This document shows positions 1 to 6,451 of a stretch of 6,686 nt of DNA, piece after piece. Numbering within the stretch: the first letter of the stretch is position 1; each line of letters opens with the position of its first letter. Both the position numbers and the translations under genes were made by a program. The notes under the pieces were generated by a model. It saw nothing but the letters and a program-made list of their open reading frames with translations, made no database searches and was not told the DNA's origin. Origin of the DNA: Deltaproteobacteria bacterium (lineage in GTDB: Bacteria > Myxococcota_A > Polyangia > Polyangiales > Houyiibacteriaceae); the NCBI GenBank assembly GCA_027295555.1, contig JAPUKT010000102.1:1-6686 (forward strand), read 5' to 3'.

Positions 1-1601
1 CACGGGTCAAGACACTTCGGAATCTCGACATCGGGGTCGTCGCGCTACTCACCCGCAACGATGTTCATCGCGTGCAATGGGATCCGAGCCGCCAAGCACT
101 TACTGCAGAACCCGAACGGGTCCGGTTCGTGGTCCCCAAGCTCTACGCAGAGTGGGACGACGAGAAGTGGGAGGTCGTCGCAGGGACCTATCGGATCGGG
201 TTCGGTCAACGGCTGACCTTCGACGTGACGGATCAGATCACCCCGAATGGCTTCTTTGGCGACTACGAGCTCCGGAGGGGAAACGACCTCGCACTCCGAT
301 GCAGGCGGAGAGCGGGAGAGCTGGTCGAATCTCCGTGCTCGACCGAGCTCGTTGCGCGGGTTACGCCCGACTACAAATGGACGAACCGCCTGGCGGGCGC
401 CGCCGTCGGTGTGCGAAAGATCGAGGTCGGCCGAGGCTGGTTGCAGGCCTACGGATGGGGTTCGTATCAAGTACACCGAGTCCCGCGGATCGAAGTCGCG
501 AACGCAGGCAGGTGCATGGACCCCAGACTGGATGATGATCCGGCTTGCCAGGCCCCGCCGGTGTATGTGCGAGGCGCCGATCCCGCAAAGCCGACAAGCG
601 AGGTCACCTTCGCCACCCTGCCCGCCATGGTTGCCGAGGGCCTTGGCGGAGCGAACGTCAGTTACTTTTGGAGCACTCGAGCCCACGTGGGCATGACCGG
701 GTACGGGTCCGTCCCGACATGGCTCGTCGATGGCGTCGATCTCGACTTCCAAGAATTCGCGCGAAGGCCCTTTGGCGGCCCGTTCGGCGCGCTAGGGATC
801 GACGCGGCGTACGGGTTTGGCGTGCAAGACTTTTTCGTCGAGCTTGCGCGTAGCTTCGACTCCCAAGTGGGAGGCGGAGGTGGGTATGGCGCGATCCTGC
901 GAAGCGTCACCGTCCTTCAGACGACAGAGCTCGATATCTCGGTTCGCTACTACGGCGAGGACTATGCGAACCCTTACGCAAGGCCGGTGTCTGCGCCCGA
1001 CGAGCTCGATGGGCTTCGAGCGCGTGATGAAACCGGGCTTCGCCTGAGAACGACCAGCAACTTCGGGCGGAAGCTGGGCTTGCGGACCGTGGCCGATGTC
1101 TGGCGCAGGCTCTCCGAACGTGGGGTCGAAGCCGCGCTCTTTGCGCGCGTGGACCTGGACATGCGCGGACCGTGGGGGTGGGCGTTTTGGGGGTCCTACC
1201 GAAGCAGCAACGGTCAGGGTCTCGTCACCGCCACACGGCTTGCTTACGAGCCCAGCAGACGGCTGACGATCTCGGCGCAATGCCAACACGAATGGGTGGA
1301 GCTCGCCGTGGGGCGCGGCCCTCGACGGGACATCGCGACGCTGCTTCAGATCACCTCGCGGCCAATCGACCGACTCCGCATCCGGGCTCGCGTGCGGTAC
1401 GACTTCGAGGACATCGCCAACAACCATCGGCTCGCGCAAGTGCTGTGGAGCTACCTGGAGGCCGCGGTCACGATTCGCGAGCGCGACACACTGCGAACGC
1501 GATACGATTTTCGCGTATTCCTCGATCGGCGTGAATCCACCGTGGCGCGCGTTCCGAACCCCGAGCACTGGCTTTGGTTGGAGTACGTGTTTCGGTTTTA
1601 G
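1..1601 (+). CDS. Outer-membrane beta-barrel protein, C-terminal part (ComEA/helix-hairpin-helix-associated barrel type), 5' partial
   Basis: The reading frame is open from base 3 to the TAG at 1599-1601 (532 codons). The GTG at 72 is therefore only an internal valine, and the true start lies left of the window. The visible protein alternates polar and hydrophobic residues, is rich in Arg, Tyr, Trp and Gly, and ends in Val-Phe-Arg-Phe; a C-terminal aromatic is the usual signature of barrels inserted by the BAM machinery. Motifs GTYRIGFGQRL (residues about 61-71), VRYYGEDYANPY (about 314-325) and RARDETGLRLR (about 339-349) resemble, from memory, the barrel that follows ComEA-like helix-hairpin-helix domains in some Gram-negative proteins. 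That N-terminal part would lie outside the window. Four cysteines (about 100, 112, 171, 182) fall in two closely spaced pairs and could form loop disulfides. Barrel nature is fairly secure. The family assignment is tentative, and the substrate and function are unknown. Confidence 0.7.
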   Translation, partial: RVKTLRNLDIGVVALLTRNDVHRVQWDPSRQALTAEPERVRFVVPKLYAEWDDEKWEVVAGTYRIGFGQRLTFDVTDQITPNGFFGDYELRRGNDLALRCRRRAGELVESPCSTELVARVTPDYKWTNRLAGAAVGVRKIEVGRGWLQAYGWGSYQVHRVPRIEVANAGRCMDPRLDDDPACQAPPVYVRGADPAKPTSEVTFATLPAMVAEGLGGANVSYFWSTRAHVGMTGYGSVPTWLVDGVDLDFQEFARRPFGGPFGALGIDAAYGFGVQDFFVELARSFDSQVGGGGGYGAILRSVTVLQTTELDISVRYYGEDYANPYARPVSAPDELDGLRARDETGLRLRTTSNFGRKLGLRTVADVWRRLSERGVEAALFARVDLDMRGPWGWAFWGSYRSSNGQGLVTATRLAYEPSRRLTISAQCQHEWVELAVGRGPRRDIATLLQITSRPIDRLRIRARVRYDFEDIANNHRLAQVLWSYLEAAVTIRERDTLRTRYDFRVFLDRRESTVARVPNPEHWLWLEYVFRF

Positions 1602-1640
1602 GGCTCGATCAGGCTATTCCTGATCGAGCCCTTGGCCTTT
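1601..1640 (+). terminator. Rho-independent-type terminator after the barrel gene
   Basis: Bases 1601-1613 (gggctcgatcagg) and 1619-1631 (cctgatcgagccc) form a perfect 13-bp stem with a 5-nt loop (ctatt). The first G of the stem is the last base of the TAG stop codon. The following tract, ttggccttt, is only moderately T-rich, so efficiency is uncertain, but the position immediately after a stop and the perfect stem support a terminator for the barrel gene. Confidence 0.65.
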
Positions 1641-1677
1641 GAGCGGTTGGTCGAGCACGTGGTACGCTCCCGAGTCC

Positions 1678-2943
1678 ATGATTGACGAGCAAGCGATCGT
1701 CGACGATTGCGGGGACCAATCATTCCCCGCAAGCGATCCACCGAGCTGGACCTTGGGTCGCCAGTCATCAGCGCCCACCCGAGTGGGGCACCCGGAGTGG
1801 GAGCCGATGACCGCATACGTGGCGGAAATGTCGTACTTCAGCGGCAAGATGGAAGCGTATCTTCGGTACAAGGAGATCCCGTACGAGCGCCGCATAGTCG
1901 GCATGAAGGTGATGCGCGACGAGGTACTCGCGGCTACCGGCTTGATGAAGGTCCCGGTTATCCGAATGGCCAACGGGCAATGGCTCAAAGACACGACGCC
2001 GATGATCGAATGGTTGGATTCGCAATATCCGGATCCACCTGTGATCCCAAAGGACCCGGCCCTTCGTTTCTTGTCGAAGTTACTCGAAGACTATGCCGAT
2101 GAATGGTGTTGGCGTGCCTCGCTCTATTGGCGGTGGAGGCCCACCGAGTCACGAAAGCTCCTCATGTCACGGATCGGCAGCGAAGTGTTGGGGGACTTCC
2201 CCGCGCCGAACTGGTTGGCCGGCTGGTACTTCGGCCGACGCCAGATCGCTACATATCTCACGGGCGACGGCATGACCGCCGAGACCGAGCCACACATCAA
2301 GCAGCAATACCTGGATCTCCTCGACAACATGAGCGCCATCCTGGAGGACCAGCCGTATCTGTTAGGGAGCCATCCGACACTCGTCGACATCGGCCTCTTC
2401 GGACCGATGTTCCGCCACTACGCGGAAGACCCGACGCCGAGCCGCGTGATGCAGGAACGGGCGCCCGCCGTCTACGCGTGGGTCGGGCGAGTTTGGAACG
2501 CACGTGCAAGCCGACTTCCCGCGGAGCGAACGTTATCCGATTTTTCGCATCGCGGTTGGGAGTACTTCCTGAAAGACATCGTGCAAACCTATTGGCCGTT
2601 TCTTCTGCGTTCGGCGGAGGCCTGGAAGGCTGGGAAGAAGCGAGTCGACCACCACGCCCACGGCGTCACCTACAAGGGGCTCAGGGTGGTGCACTACCGC
2701 GTGTATTGCCTCGAGGTGCTTCAACACGAGTACGAGGCGCTCTCATCCTCGGCCCGCAAGGCCGTCGATAACGCGCTCGCACCCTACGGAAAGCTCGACT
2801 TGATGCCTGGGCTTCACTCGGGGCTCATGAAGGAGCACGAGCTCCCGCTTCCCTCGACTCGTCCGCAGCCGTCGAGGCTTCAGCGGCTCGTCCTCGGGTT
2901 GACCGGCACGCCTTGGGACATGCCGAGGACCCCAGAAGAGTGA
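1678..2943 (+). CDS. Glutathione S-transferase family protein with N- and C-terminal extensions
   Basis: A 421-residue protein with a two-domain GST core. Residues about 46-117 fit the thioredoxin-like N-terminal domain: YFSGKMEAYLRYKEIPYE (53-70), the cis-proline motif VPV (92-94) and the acidic/Thr pair D105-T106 before MIEWLD. Residues about 130-275 fit the helical C-terminal domain, with the conserved GSHPTLVDIGLFGP stretch (230-243) carrying the usual Asp (237). Typical bacterial GSTs are 200-230 residues; this one adds about 45 residues in front, containing SFPASDPPSW (15-24), and about 145 after, rich in His, Arg and Trp and of no recognised family. It probably binds glutathione or a similar thiol in the cytoplasm; substrate unknown. 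The start at 1678 keeps the SFPASDPPSW motif but has no clear Shine-Dalgarno. ATG 1807 (378 residues) follows a GGAG at 1794-1797 and is the main alternative; TTG 1639 lies next to the terminator and is less likely. It converges on the hydrolase gene. Confidence 0.8.
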   Translation: MIDEQAIVDDCGDQSFPASDPPSWTLGRQSSAPTRVGHPEWEPMTAYVAEMSYFSGKMEAYLRYKEIPYERRIVGMKVMRDEVLAATGLMKVPVIRMANGQWLKDTTPMIEWLDSQYPDPPVIPKDPALRFLSKLLEDYADEWCWRASLYWRWRPTESRKLLMSRIGSEVLGDFPAPNWLAGWYFGRRQIATYLTGDGMTAETEPHIKQQYLDLLDNMSAILEDQPYLLGSHPTLVDIGLFGPMFRHYAEDPTPSRVMQERAPAVYAWVGRVWNARASRLPAERTLSDFSHRGWEYFLKDIVQTYWPFLLRSAEAWKAGKKRVDHHAHGVTYKGLRVVHYRVYCLEVLQHEYEALSSSARKAVDNALAPYGKLDLMPGLHSGLMKEHELPLPSTRPQPSRLQRLVLGLTGTPWDMPRTPEE

Positions 2944-2973
2944 GCGACTAGACGAACCCCGGCGTTTGGCGAG

Positions 2974-3885
2974 CTATTCCGAATCGTCCGGCGCGAGCAG
3001 TTCGAGGACGAGCTCGGTGAGGAGATCGGGGCACGAGTACTGCGGGGCGTGCCCGCATCCATCGAGGCGATGGAGTCGCGCGTCCGGAAGTGTTTCGAGC
3101 AGCCGCTCGGCATAGCTGTCGATCGGAAAGAAGGGGTCGGGGGTGCCCCAAAGCATGTCGACGGGAATGCGCAGCTCGGGCAATTGCTCGTCGAGGAAAT
3201 GGCCCTGCTGCTCGACCCACAGCGACTGAAGGCGCGGGCGTCGGCCGTGCTCGATCAACTGGTCGAGCAGGAAATCGGGCGCCGGCGGCGCCTTGGTGCC
3301 CAAGAGGGCGCGATTCTTCGCACGCTGCTGGGCGCGTGTCCTTGGGAGGAGAAGCTCTTCGCCGTGTTCCACCCACGAAGCACCCGCTGCGTTCAACAAG
3401 AGAAGGCGCCGAACCCTTTCGGGGTGATCGATCGCAAACCGTGTGGCCAACCAGCCCCCAAGCGAGCTCCCGAGCAAGATGAGCCGGTCGCCTTCGTTTC
3501 GGAGCACGGCGTCGAGCCCTGCCTCGAGGTCATGGAAACCAAGCGGCGGCGCGTCCGGATCGGAAGCGCCGTGTCCGGGCAGGTCCAGCGTGACGACGCG
3601 ATAGTGCTCGGCCAATGTTCGCACGACCTGCGACCAGCCGCTCGCGCTGTCGCCGAATCCGTGGATCAGAACGAGGACGTCCCCTTCACCACCCGAATAG
3701 CGATGCACGACGCCACGATCGGTCTCGAAGGCCTCATGCTCGGATAGAACGGACTCGAGAAATGCCTGCTGCGCCCGAATCCCGAGCTCGACAGCGCGCG
3801 TCGTCAACACGTATACGCCCGAGCCGAGAACCACGAGCACAACGGCCACGATCAGAGCAGCGATCCTCCAGCGACGTTCCTTCAT
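2974..3885 (-). CDS. Membrane-anchored alpha/beta-fold hydrolase
   Basis: A 303-residue protein. Residues about 7-28 are a single hydrophobic segment after a basic N-terminus (MKERRWR), which fits a signal anchor or uncleaved signal peptide with the catalytic domain in the periplasm. The alpha/beta-hydrolase fold is clear: oxyanion-hole motif HGFG (75-78), nucleophile elbow GSSLGG (139-144) with Ser141, acid Asp250 in WGTPDPFFP, and catalytic His279 in GCGHAP. All triad residues are present, so it should be an active esterase, lipase or related hydrolase; substrate unknown. It resembles the family that includes meta-cleavage product hydrolases and haloperoxidase-like esterases, but nothing nearby points to aromatic degradation. 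I chose ATG 3885 because it places the basic residues directly before the hydrophobic segment; the in-frame TTG at 3933 would add 16 unremarkable residues. No good Shine-Dalgarno is visible. It lies 222 bp downstream of the ferredoxin gene, across the repeat tract, so cotranscription is doubtful. Confidence 0.85.
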   Translation of the reverse strand: MKERRWRIAALIVAVVLVVLGSGVYVLTTRAVELGIRAQQAFLESVLSEHEAFETDRGVVHRYSGGEGDVLVLIHGFGDSASGWSQVVRTLAEHYRVVTLDLPGHGASDPDAPPLGFHDLEAGLDAVLRNEGDRLILLGSSLGGWLATRFAIDHPERVRRLLLLNAAGASWVEHGEELLLPRTRAQQRAKNRALLGTKAPPAPDFLLDQLIEHGRRPRLQSLWVEQQGHFLDEQLPELRIPVDMLWGTPDPFFPIDSYAERLLETLPDARLHRLDGCGHAPQYSCPDLLTELVLELLAPDDSE

Positions 3886-3954
3886 GCGCGTACCATGAAC
3901 CCGCCGATCGCGCAGGTCGACCCCGGACGCCAACCGTGTGCGACTGACGCCGTC

Positions 3955-4092
3955 ACCGACGCTGACGCTGGCGCTGGCGCTGACGCTGGCGCTGGCGCTG
4001 GCACTAGCACTGGTGCTGACACGGACGCTGGCACGGACGCTGACGCTGACACGGACGCTGGCGCTGGCGCTGGCGCTGACGTGGGCGCTGAC
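3955..4092. repeat. Hexanucleotide repeat tract, about 23 imperfect units of GCTGRC
   Basis: Starting at 3955 the sequence can be cut into 23 consecutive 6-base units with no frame slip. Most are gctgac or gctggc; variants are accgac, actagc, actggt, acggac and gtgggc. On the + strand the units would encode Ala/Thr followed by Asp/Gly, like the DAG-rich linkers of myxobacterial lipoproteins. The periodicity keeps several frames open on both strands. A - strand frame starting at GTG 4094 runs through the tract and stops at 3882-3884, overlapping the hydrolase ATG as ATGA. No frame continues into a recognisable domain, so I treat the tract as intergenic repeat DNA rather than a gene. It occupies most of the 222-bp gap between the ferredoxin and hydrolase genes. 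Confidence 0.9.
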
Positions 4093-4105
4093 ACCCTCCG
4101 GTGTC
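4090..4105 (-). terminator. Small hairpin just after the ferredoxin stop
   Basis: Bases 4090-4095 (gacacc) and 4100-4105 (ggtgtc) form a perfect 6-bp stem with a 4-nt loop, 2 bp beyond the ferredoxin TAG (4108-4110) in the direction of transcription. No T-run follows; the sequence enters the hexamer repeat. It may mark the 3' end of the ligase-ferredoxin transcript or be an mRNA-stabilising hairpin; evidence is weak. Confidence 0.3.
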
Positions 4106-4107
4106 CC

Positions 4108-4329
4108 CTACTCGTAGAGCTTTACGACGCGGACGCCTTCGGGGGAGGCCTGCATGCACAGGTCGCATAGGGTGCACTCGTCGACGTTGTCCTCGACGAC
4201 CTCGACGGCGTTCGCCTGGGGGCTGAGCTTGAAGATCTTGACGGGGCACACTTCGACGAGCTTGTCGGCAAGACCGGGGGTCTTTTCGACGACGCCATTG
4301 TCGACATCTACGCGTATGAACATAGCCAT
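4108..4329 (-). CDS. Small ferredoxin-like protein, single [4Fe-4S] cluster predicted
   Basis: A 73-residue acidic protein. It has the halves of a bacterial ferredoxin: a CP motif (Cys28-Pro29, in VCPVKIF) and a CxxCxxC motif (Cys52, Cys55, Cys58). In two-cluster ferredoxins the CP cysteine of the first half completes the cluster of the second CxxCxxC, so these four cysteines can bind one [4Fe-4S] cluster. The first CxxCxxC is absent, and the final cysteine of the second motif is replaced by Ser62 before Pro63, so a second cluster is not possible. It is expected to be a soluble one-electron carrier. The ATG at 4329 has an AGAGGAA Shine-Dalgarno five bases upstream; ATG 4323, two codons in, is possible but worse placed. 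It starts 17 bp after the ligase alpha subunit, so it is almost certainly cotranscribed; its redox partner is not visible here. Confidence 0.8.
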   Translation of the reverse strand: MAMFIRVDVDNGVVEKTPGLADKLVEVCPVKIFKLSPQANAVEVVEDNVDECTLCDLCMQASPEGVRVVKLYE

Positions 4330-4334
4330 GATAA

Positions 4335-4341
4335 TTCCTCT
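4335..4341 (-). promoter_or_regulatory. Shine-Dalgarno of the ferredoxin gene
   Basis: Reads AGAGGAA on the - strand, five bases before ATG 4329. The same core precedes the ligase alpha subunit, which supports both start choices. Confidence 0.75.
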
Positions 4342-4346
4342 GCCGC

Positions 4347-5246
4347 TCAGTTTCCGATGCGCTCTCGGACGAGGTCTGGAATGTCGCCGATCTCTTCCGC
4401 GACGGAAATCCCGGCCTCTCGCATCCGGCGTATTTTGTCGGCGGGCGAATCGACCTTCTTGTTTACGACCGTCCCCGCATGGCCGAAGCTCATGCCGGGC
4501 ATCTCATCCATGAAGCGACCCGCCACGAATGCCACGATGGGAAGACGGCTGTTGTGTTCCTGGGTCCAGCGCGCGAGCTCCGCTTCGGCAGTGCCGCCGG
4601 GCTCGGAGTAGACCACCACGGCCTTGGTGTCTTCATCCGCCTCGAACAGTGGAATCAGATCGGCGTAGGTCGACCCGATCACCGGGTCTCCGCCGATCGA
4701 AATCGCCGTGCTCACGCCGAGCCCGGAGAGGGTCAGCGCGTTGCAGATCTCGGTGGTCATCCCGCCCGAACGCGACATCACCCCGACGACCCCTGGTTTG
4801 AAGGCCTTGCGGCAGTCGACCGCGGGCCCACCAAGGCTTCCAAAGCGGCACACGTCAGGCACGATGATTCCGAGGCAGTTTGGACCGATGACTCGAGCGC
4901 CGTGGAGCGCTGCGTACTCGACGACGGCGGAGGCGTCTTTACGCGGAATGCCTTCGGTGATGATGATCACCTCCTTGATGCCGGCATCGATCGCTTCGTA
5001 CGCAGCATCCGGCGCAAAGGCGAGTGGCACCGTGATGATGGTTCCATCGACCCTTTCCTTCTCGGTGATCTCCCGGACCGTGTCGTAGACCGGAACGCCG
5101 TACACCTCACGGCCACCCTTTCCGGGGGTGACGCCACCGATGATCTTCGAGCCGTACTGCAAGCACTCGCGAGTAAAGTTCAGTGCCTCACGCCCAGTGA
5201 TGCCTTGGACGATGAACTGGAAATCTTCGTGAACGATAACGGCCAT
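4347..5246 (-). CDS. Succinate-CoA ligase-type (NDP-forming) alpha subunit, SucD-like
   Basis: A 299-residue protein, close to the roughly 290 of SucD. The CoA-binding Rossmann half shows QGITGRE (14-20), GGVTPGKGG (37-45), TEGIP (97-101) and GPNCLG (121-126). The ligase half has IGGDPVIGST (184-193), Glu215 in SEPGG, which matches the glutamate that steadies the phosphohistidine, and GHAG with the phosphorylated His256. All catalytic residues seem present. It should form a thioester from an acid and CoA with NTP, through a phosphohistidine, together with the beta subunit. Two acid-site motifs are unlike SucD or malate thiokinase: SRSGGM (158-163) where those have SRSGTL, and FGHAG followed by Asn262 where those have MGHAGAII. 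As I recall, ATP-citrate lyase has SRSGGM and FGHAG. The true substrate may therefore be a hydroxy-acid such as citrate rather than succinate. The start is set by AGAGGAA six bases upstream; the gap to the beta gene is 11 bp. Confidence 0.88.
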   Translation of the reverse strand: MAVIVHEDFQFIVQGITGREALNFTRECLQYGSKIIGGVTPGKGGREVYGVPVYDTVREITEKERVDGTIITVPLAFAPDAAYEAIDAGIKEVIIITEGIPRKDASAVVEYAALHGARVIGPNCLGIIVPDVCRFGSLGGPAVDCRKAFKPGVVGVMSRSGGMTTEICNALTLSGLGVSTAISIGGDPVIGSTYADLIPLFEADEDTKAVVVYSEPGGTAEAELARWTQEHNSRLPIVAFVAGRFMDEMPGMSFGHAGTVVNKKVDSPADKIRRMREAGISVAEEIGDIPDLVRERIGN

Positions 5247-5252
5247 TGTTGA

Positions 5253-5259
5253 TTCCTCT
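5253..5259 (-). promoter_or_regulatory. Shine-Dalgarno of the ligase alpha subunit, overlapping the beta-subunit stop
   Basis: Reads AGAGGAA on the - strand, six bases before ATG 5246. It overlaps two bases of the beta-subunit TAG (5258-5260), an arrangement that favours translational coupling and balanced production of the two subunits. Confidence 0.75.
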
Positions 5260-6451
5260 AGCCAACCTTCTCAACGGCACGTCTCGCCGCTTCGCTGATC
5301 GAAACCGTGCGATCGCAATACTCGACGCCGTACTTTTGGAGGATCTTGGCTGCGTCGGCCTCCCAAGCTCCCGGGACCCGAAAGATCAAGATCTTGTCTG
5401 CTGGCTCGAACCCCAATTCGGTGATGCCCTTGATGACGCCGCGCGCGACGAGGTCGGCGCGTGTGTTGGAAACTACGTTGGACATCACGGCGATCTTGTC
5501 GACGCCCGGCTTGCTCAGCACGAGCTTGGTGAGCCTGCGAGCCTTGTCCACACTCGGGTTACCGCCCATCGCCGCATAGTTGGCCGGTCGGCCACCGTGC
5601 TTTCGCACCGCATCGGTCAAAGTCAGCGACCCGCCACCGGCGCCAATGACCAAGCCGATGTTGCCGTCGAACTCGGCGATTGGGCTGATGATGCCTCGAG
5701 GATCTTCCGCGTCGATCCGCGCGCCCTCGAGCTCGAACTCCGTGGGTTCACGCACCTGCCGAAGATCGTCCTTCGCGAAACCGAGCTCGTCGAGCATCGG
5801 CCTTTGCCGATGGCGGGCTTCGATCTCGAGGTCGGCCTCGACGTCGAGCACGACGAACTTCCCGTCCCCGAGCTTGACCAATGACGTGACGTCGAGGTCC
5901 GCCAAGTCGTACTCGAGAAAAAGCCGCGCGAGCCCGGACACGATCCGCGTCATGCGCTTGAGGTCGTTGCCCCCGAGGGTGAGTGACTTGGCGAGCTCTT
6001 TGGCGATGTAATCGGAGAACGGATAGAGCGCCGAGAAGTGCCGATGGACGATGCGTTCGGGGTGAGTATCCCCGAGGTCGTCGATCTTGCCAGCCATGTC
6101 GCTTGCCGCGACCACCGGACGCTTGGTGGTCCCGTCATAGGTGAAGCTCAGACTGTATACCGCTTCCCCGGTTGGTCTCGCTTCGACCAGAATGCCGTTG
6201 GGCTTGCGACCACCATCGTCGAGCCCGAGGAGCTCGGCCGCGGCGGCTCTTGCGCCGGCAGGGTCGGCTGCCTCTTTCACCGACGCAGCGGTGAGGCCGG
6301 GCGCGATGACCTGGGCCTTCAAGATGATGGGGCCGCCGATGCCCGAAGCAACCTTTTCCGCCTCATCGGGCGTCTTTGCAACTTCGCTCTGAACCAGCGG
6401 AATCCCGTGGTTTTTGAGGAGTCGCTTCGCTTCGAATTCGTAAAAGCGCAT
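5258..6451 (-). CDS. Succinate-CoA ligase-type beta subunit, divergent (SucC/ATP-citrate-lyase-like)
   Basis: A 397-residue protein, close to the roughly 388-400 of SucC. The N-terminal ATP-grasp part begins MRFYEFEAKRLL like SucC (MNLHEYQAKQLF) and keeps Lys45 in LKAQV. The glycine-rich loop that follows in SucC (GGRGKAGG) is replaced by PGLTAAS (51-57), one residue shorter. The EINPL metal-site motif reads DVTSL (187-191), while the second metal Asp is kept (Asp203, VLD). The C-terminal ligase domain is clear from DGNIG (262-266), KHGGRPANY (284-292) and RADLVARGVIKG (331-342). Its loops AGGGS (271-275) and SNVVSNTR (324-331) differ from SucC (GAGLAM, NIFGGIVR). They look closer to the citrate-binding loops I recall from ATP-citrate lyase. 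It pairs with the alpha subunit immediately downstream. ATP binding may be altered or weak; the acid substrate is unproven. No strong Shine-Dalgarno precedes ATG 6451, but the family N-terminus supports it. Confidence 0.85.
   Translation of the reverse strand: MRFYEFEAKRLLKNHGIPLVQSEVAKTPDEAEKVASGIGGPIILKAQVIAPGLTAASVKEAADPAGARAAAAELLGLDDGGRKPNGILVEARPTGEAVYSLSFTYDGTTKRPVVAASDMAGKIDDLGDTHPERIVHRHFSALYPFSDYIAKELAKSLTLGGNDLKRMTRIVSGLARLFLEYDLADLDVTSLVKLGDGKFVVLDVEADLEIEARHRQRPMLDELGFAKDDLRQVREPTEFELEGARIDAEDPRGIISPIAEFDGNIGLVIGAGGGSLTLTDAVRKHGGRPANYAAMGGNPSVDKARRLTKLVLSKPGVDKIAVMSNVVSNTRADLVARGVIKGITELGFEPADKILIFRVPGAWEADAAKILQKYGVEYCDRTVSISEAARRAVEKVG

Noticed and set aside
45..752. Long - strand open frame of 235 codons opposite the barrel gene
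   Set aside because: Antisense shadow typical of high-GC coding DNA; no recognisable motif, and the + frame has the barrel signature.
792..1568. - strand open frame of 258 codons opposite the barrel gene
   Set aside because: Antisense shadow; no family motifs.
1639..1668. Possible promoter for the GST gene (ttgagc, 18-bp spacer, tacgct)
   Set aside because: The -10 matches the consensus at only three positions, and it would give an almost leaderless transcript; too weak to annotate.
2944..2973. Bidirectional terminator between the convergent GST and hydrolase genes
   Set aside because: I could not find a convincing stem-loop in the 30-bp gap.
3049..3747. + strand open frame of 232 codons opposite the hydrolase
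   Set aside because: Antisense to a gene with a complete Ser-Asp-His triad; no motifs of its own.
3955..4092. CRISPR array
   Set aside because: Units are 6 bp with no spacers; this is a simple tandem repeat.
3895..4170. + strand 91-codon frame through the hexamer repeat
   Set aside because: Outside the repeat it runs into the antisense of the ferredoxin gene; no signal peptide or domain. Kept only as part of the repeat observation.
4479..5252. + strand open frame of 257 codons opposite the ligase alpha subunit
   Set aside because: Shadow of a clearly conserved gene on the other strand.
5246..5884. + strand open frame of 212 codons opposite the ligase beta subunit
   Set aside because: Shadow; composition is that of reversed codons and no motif is visible.
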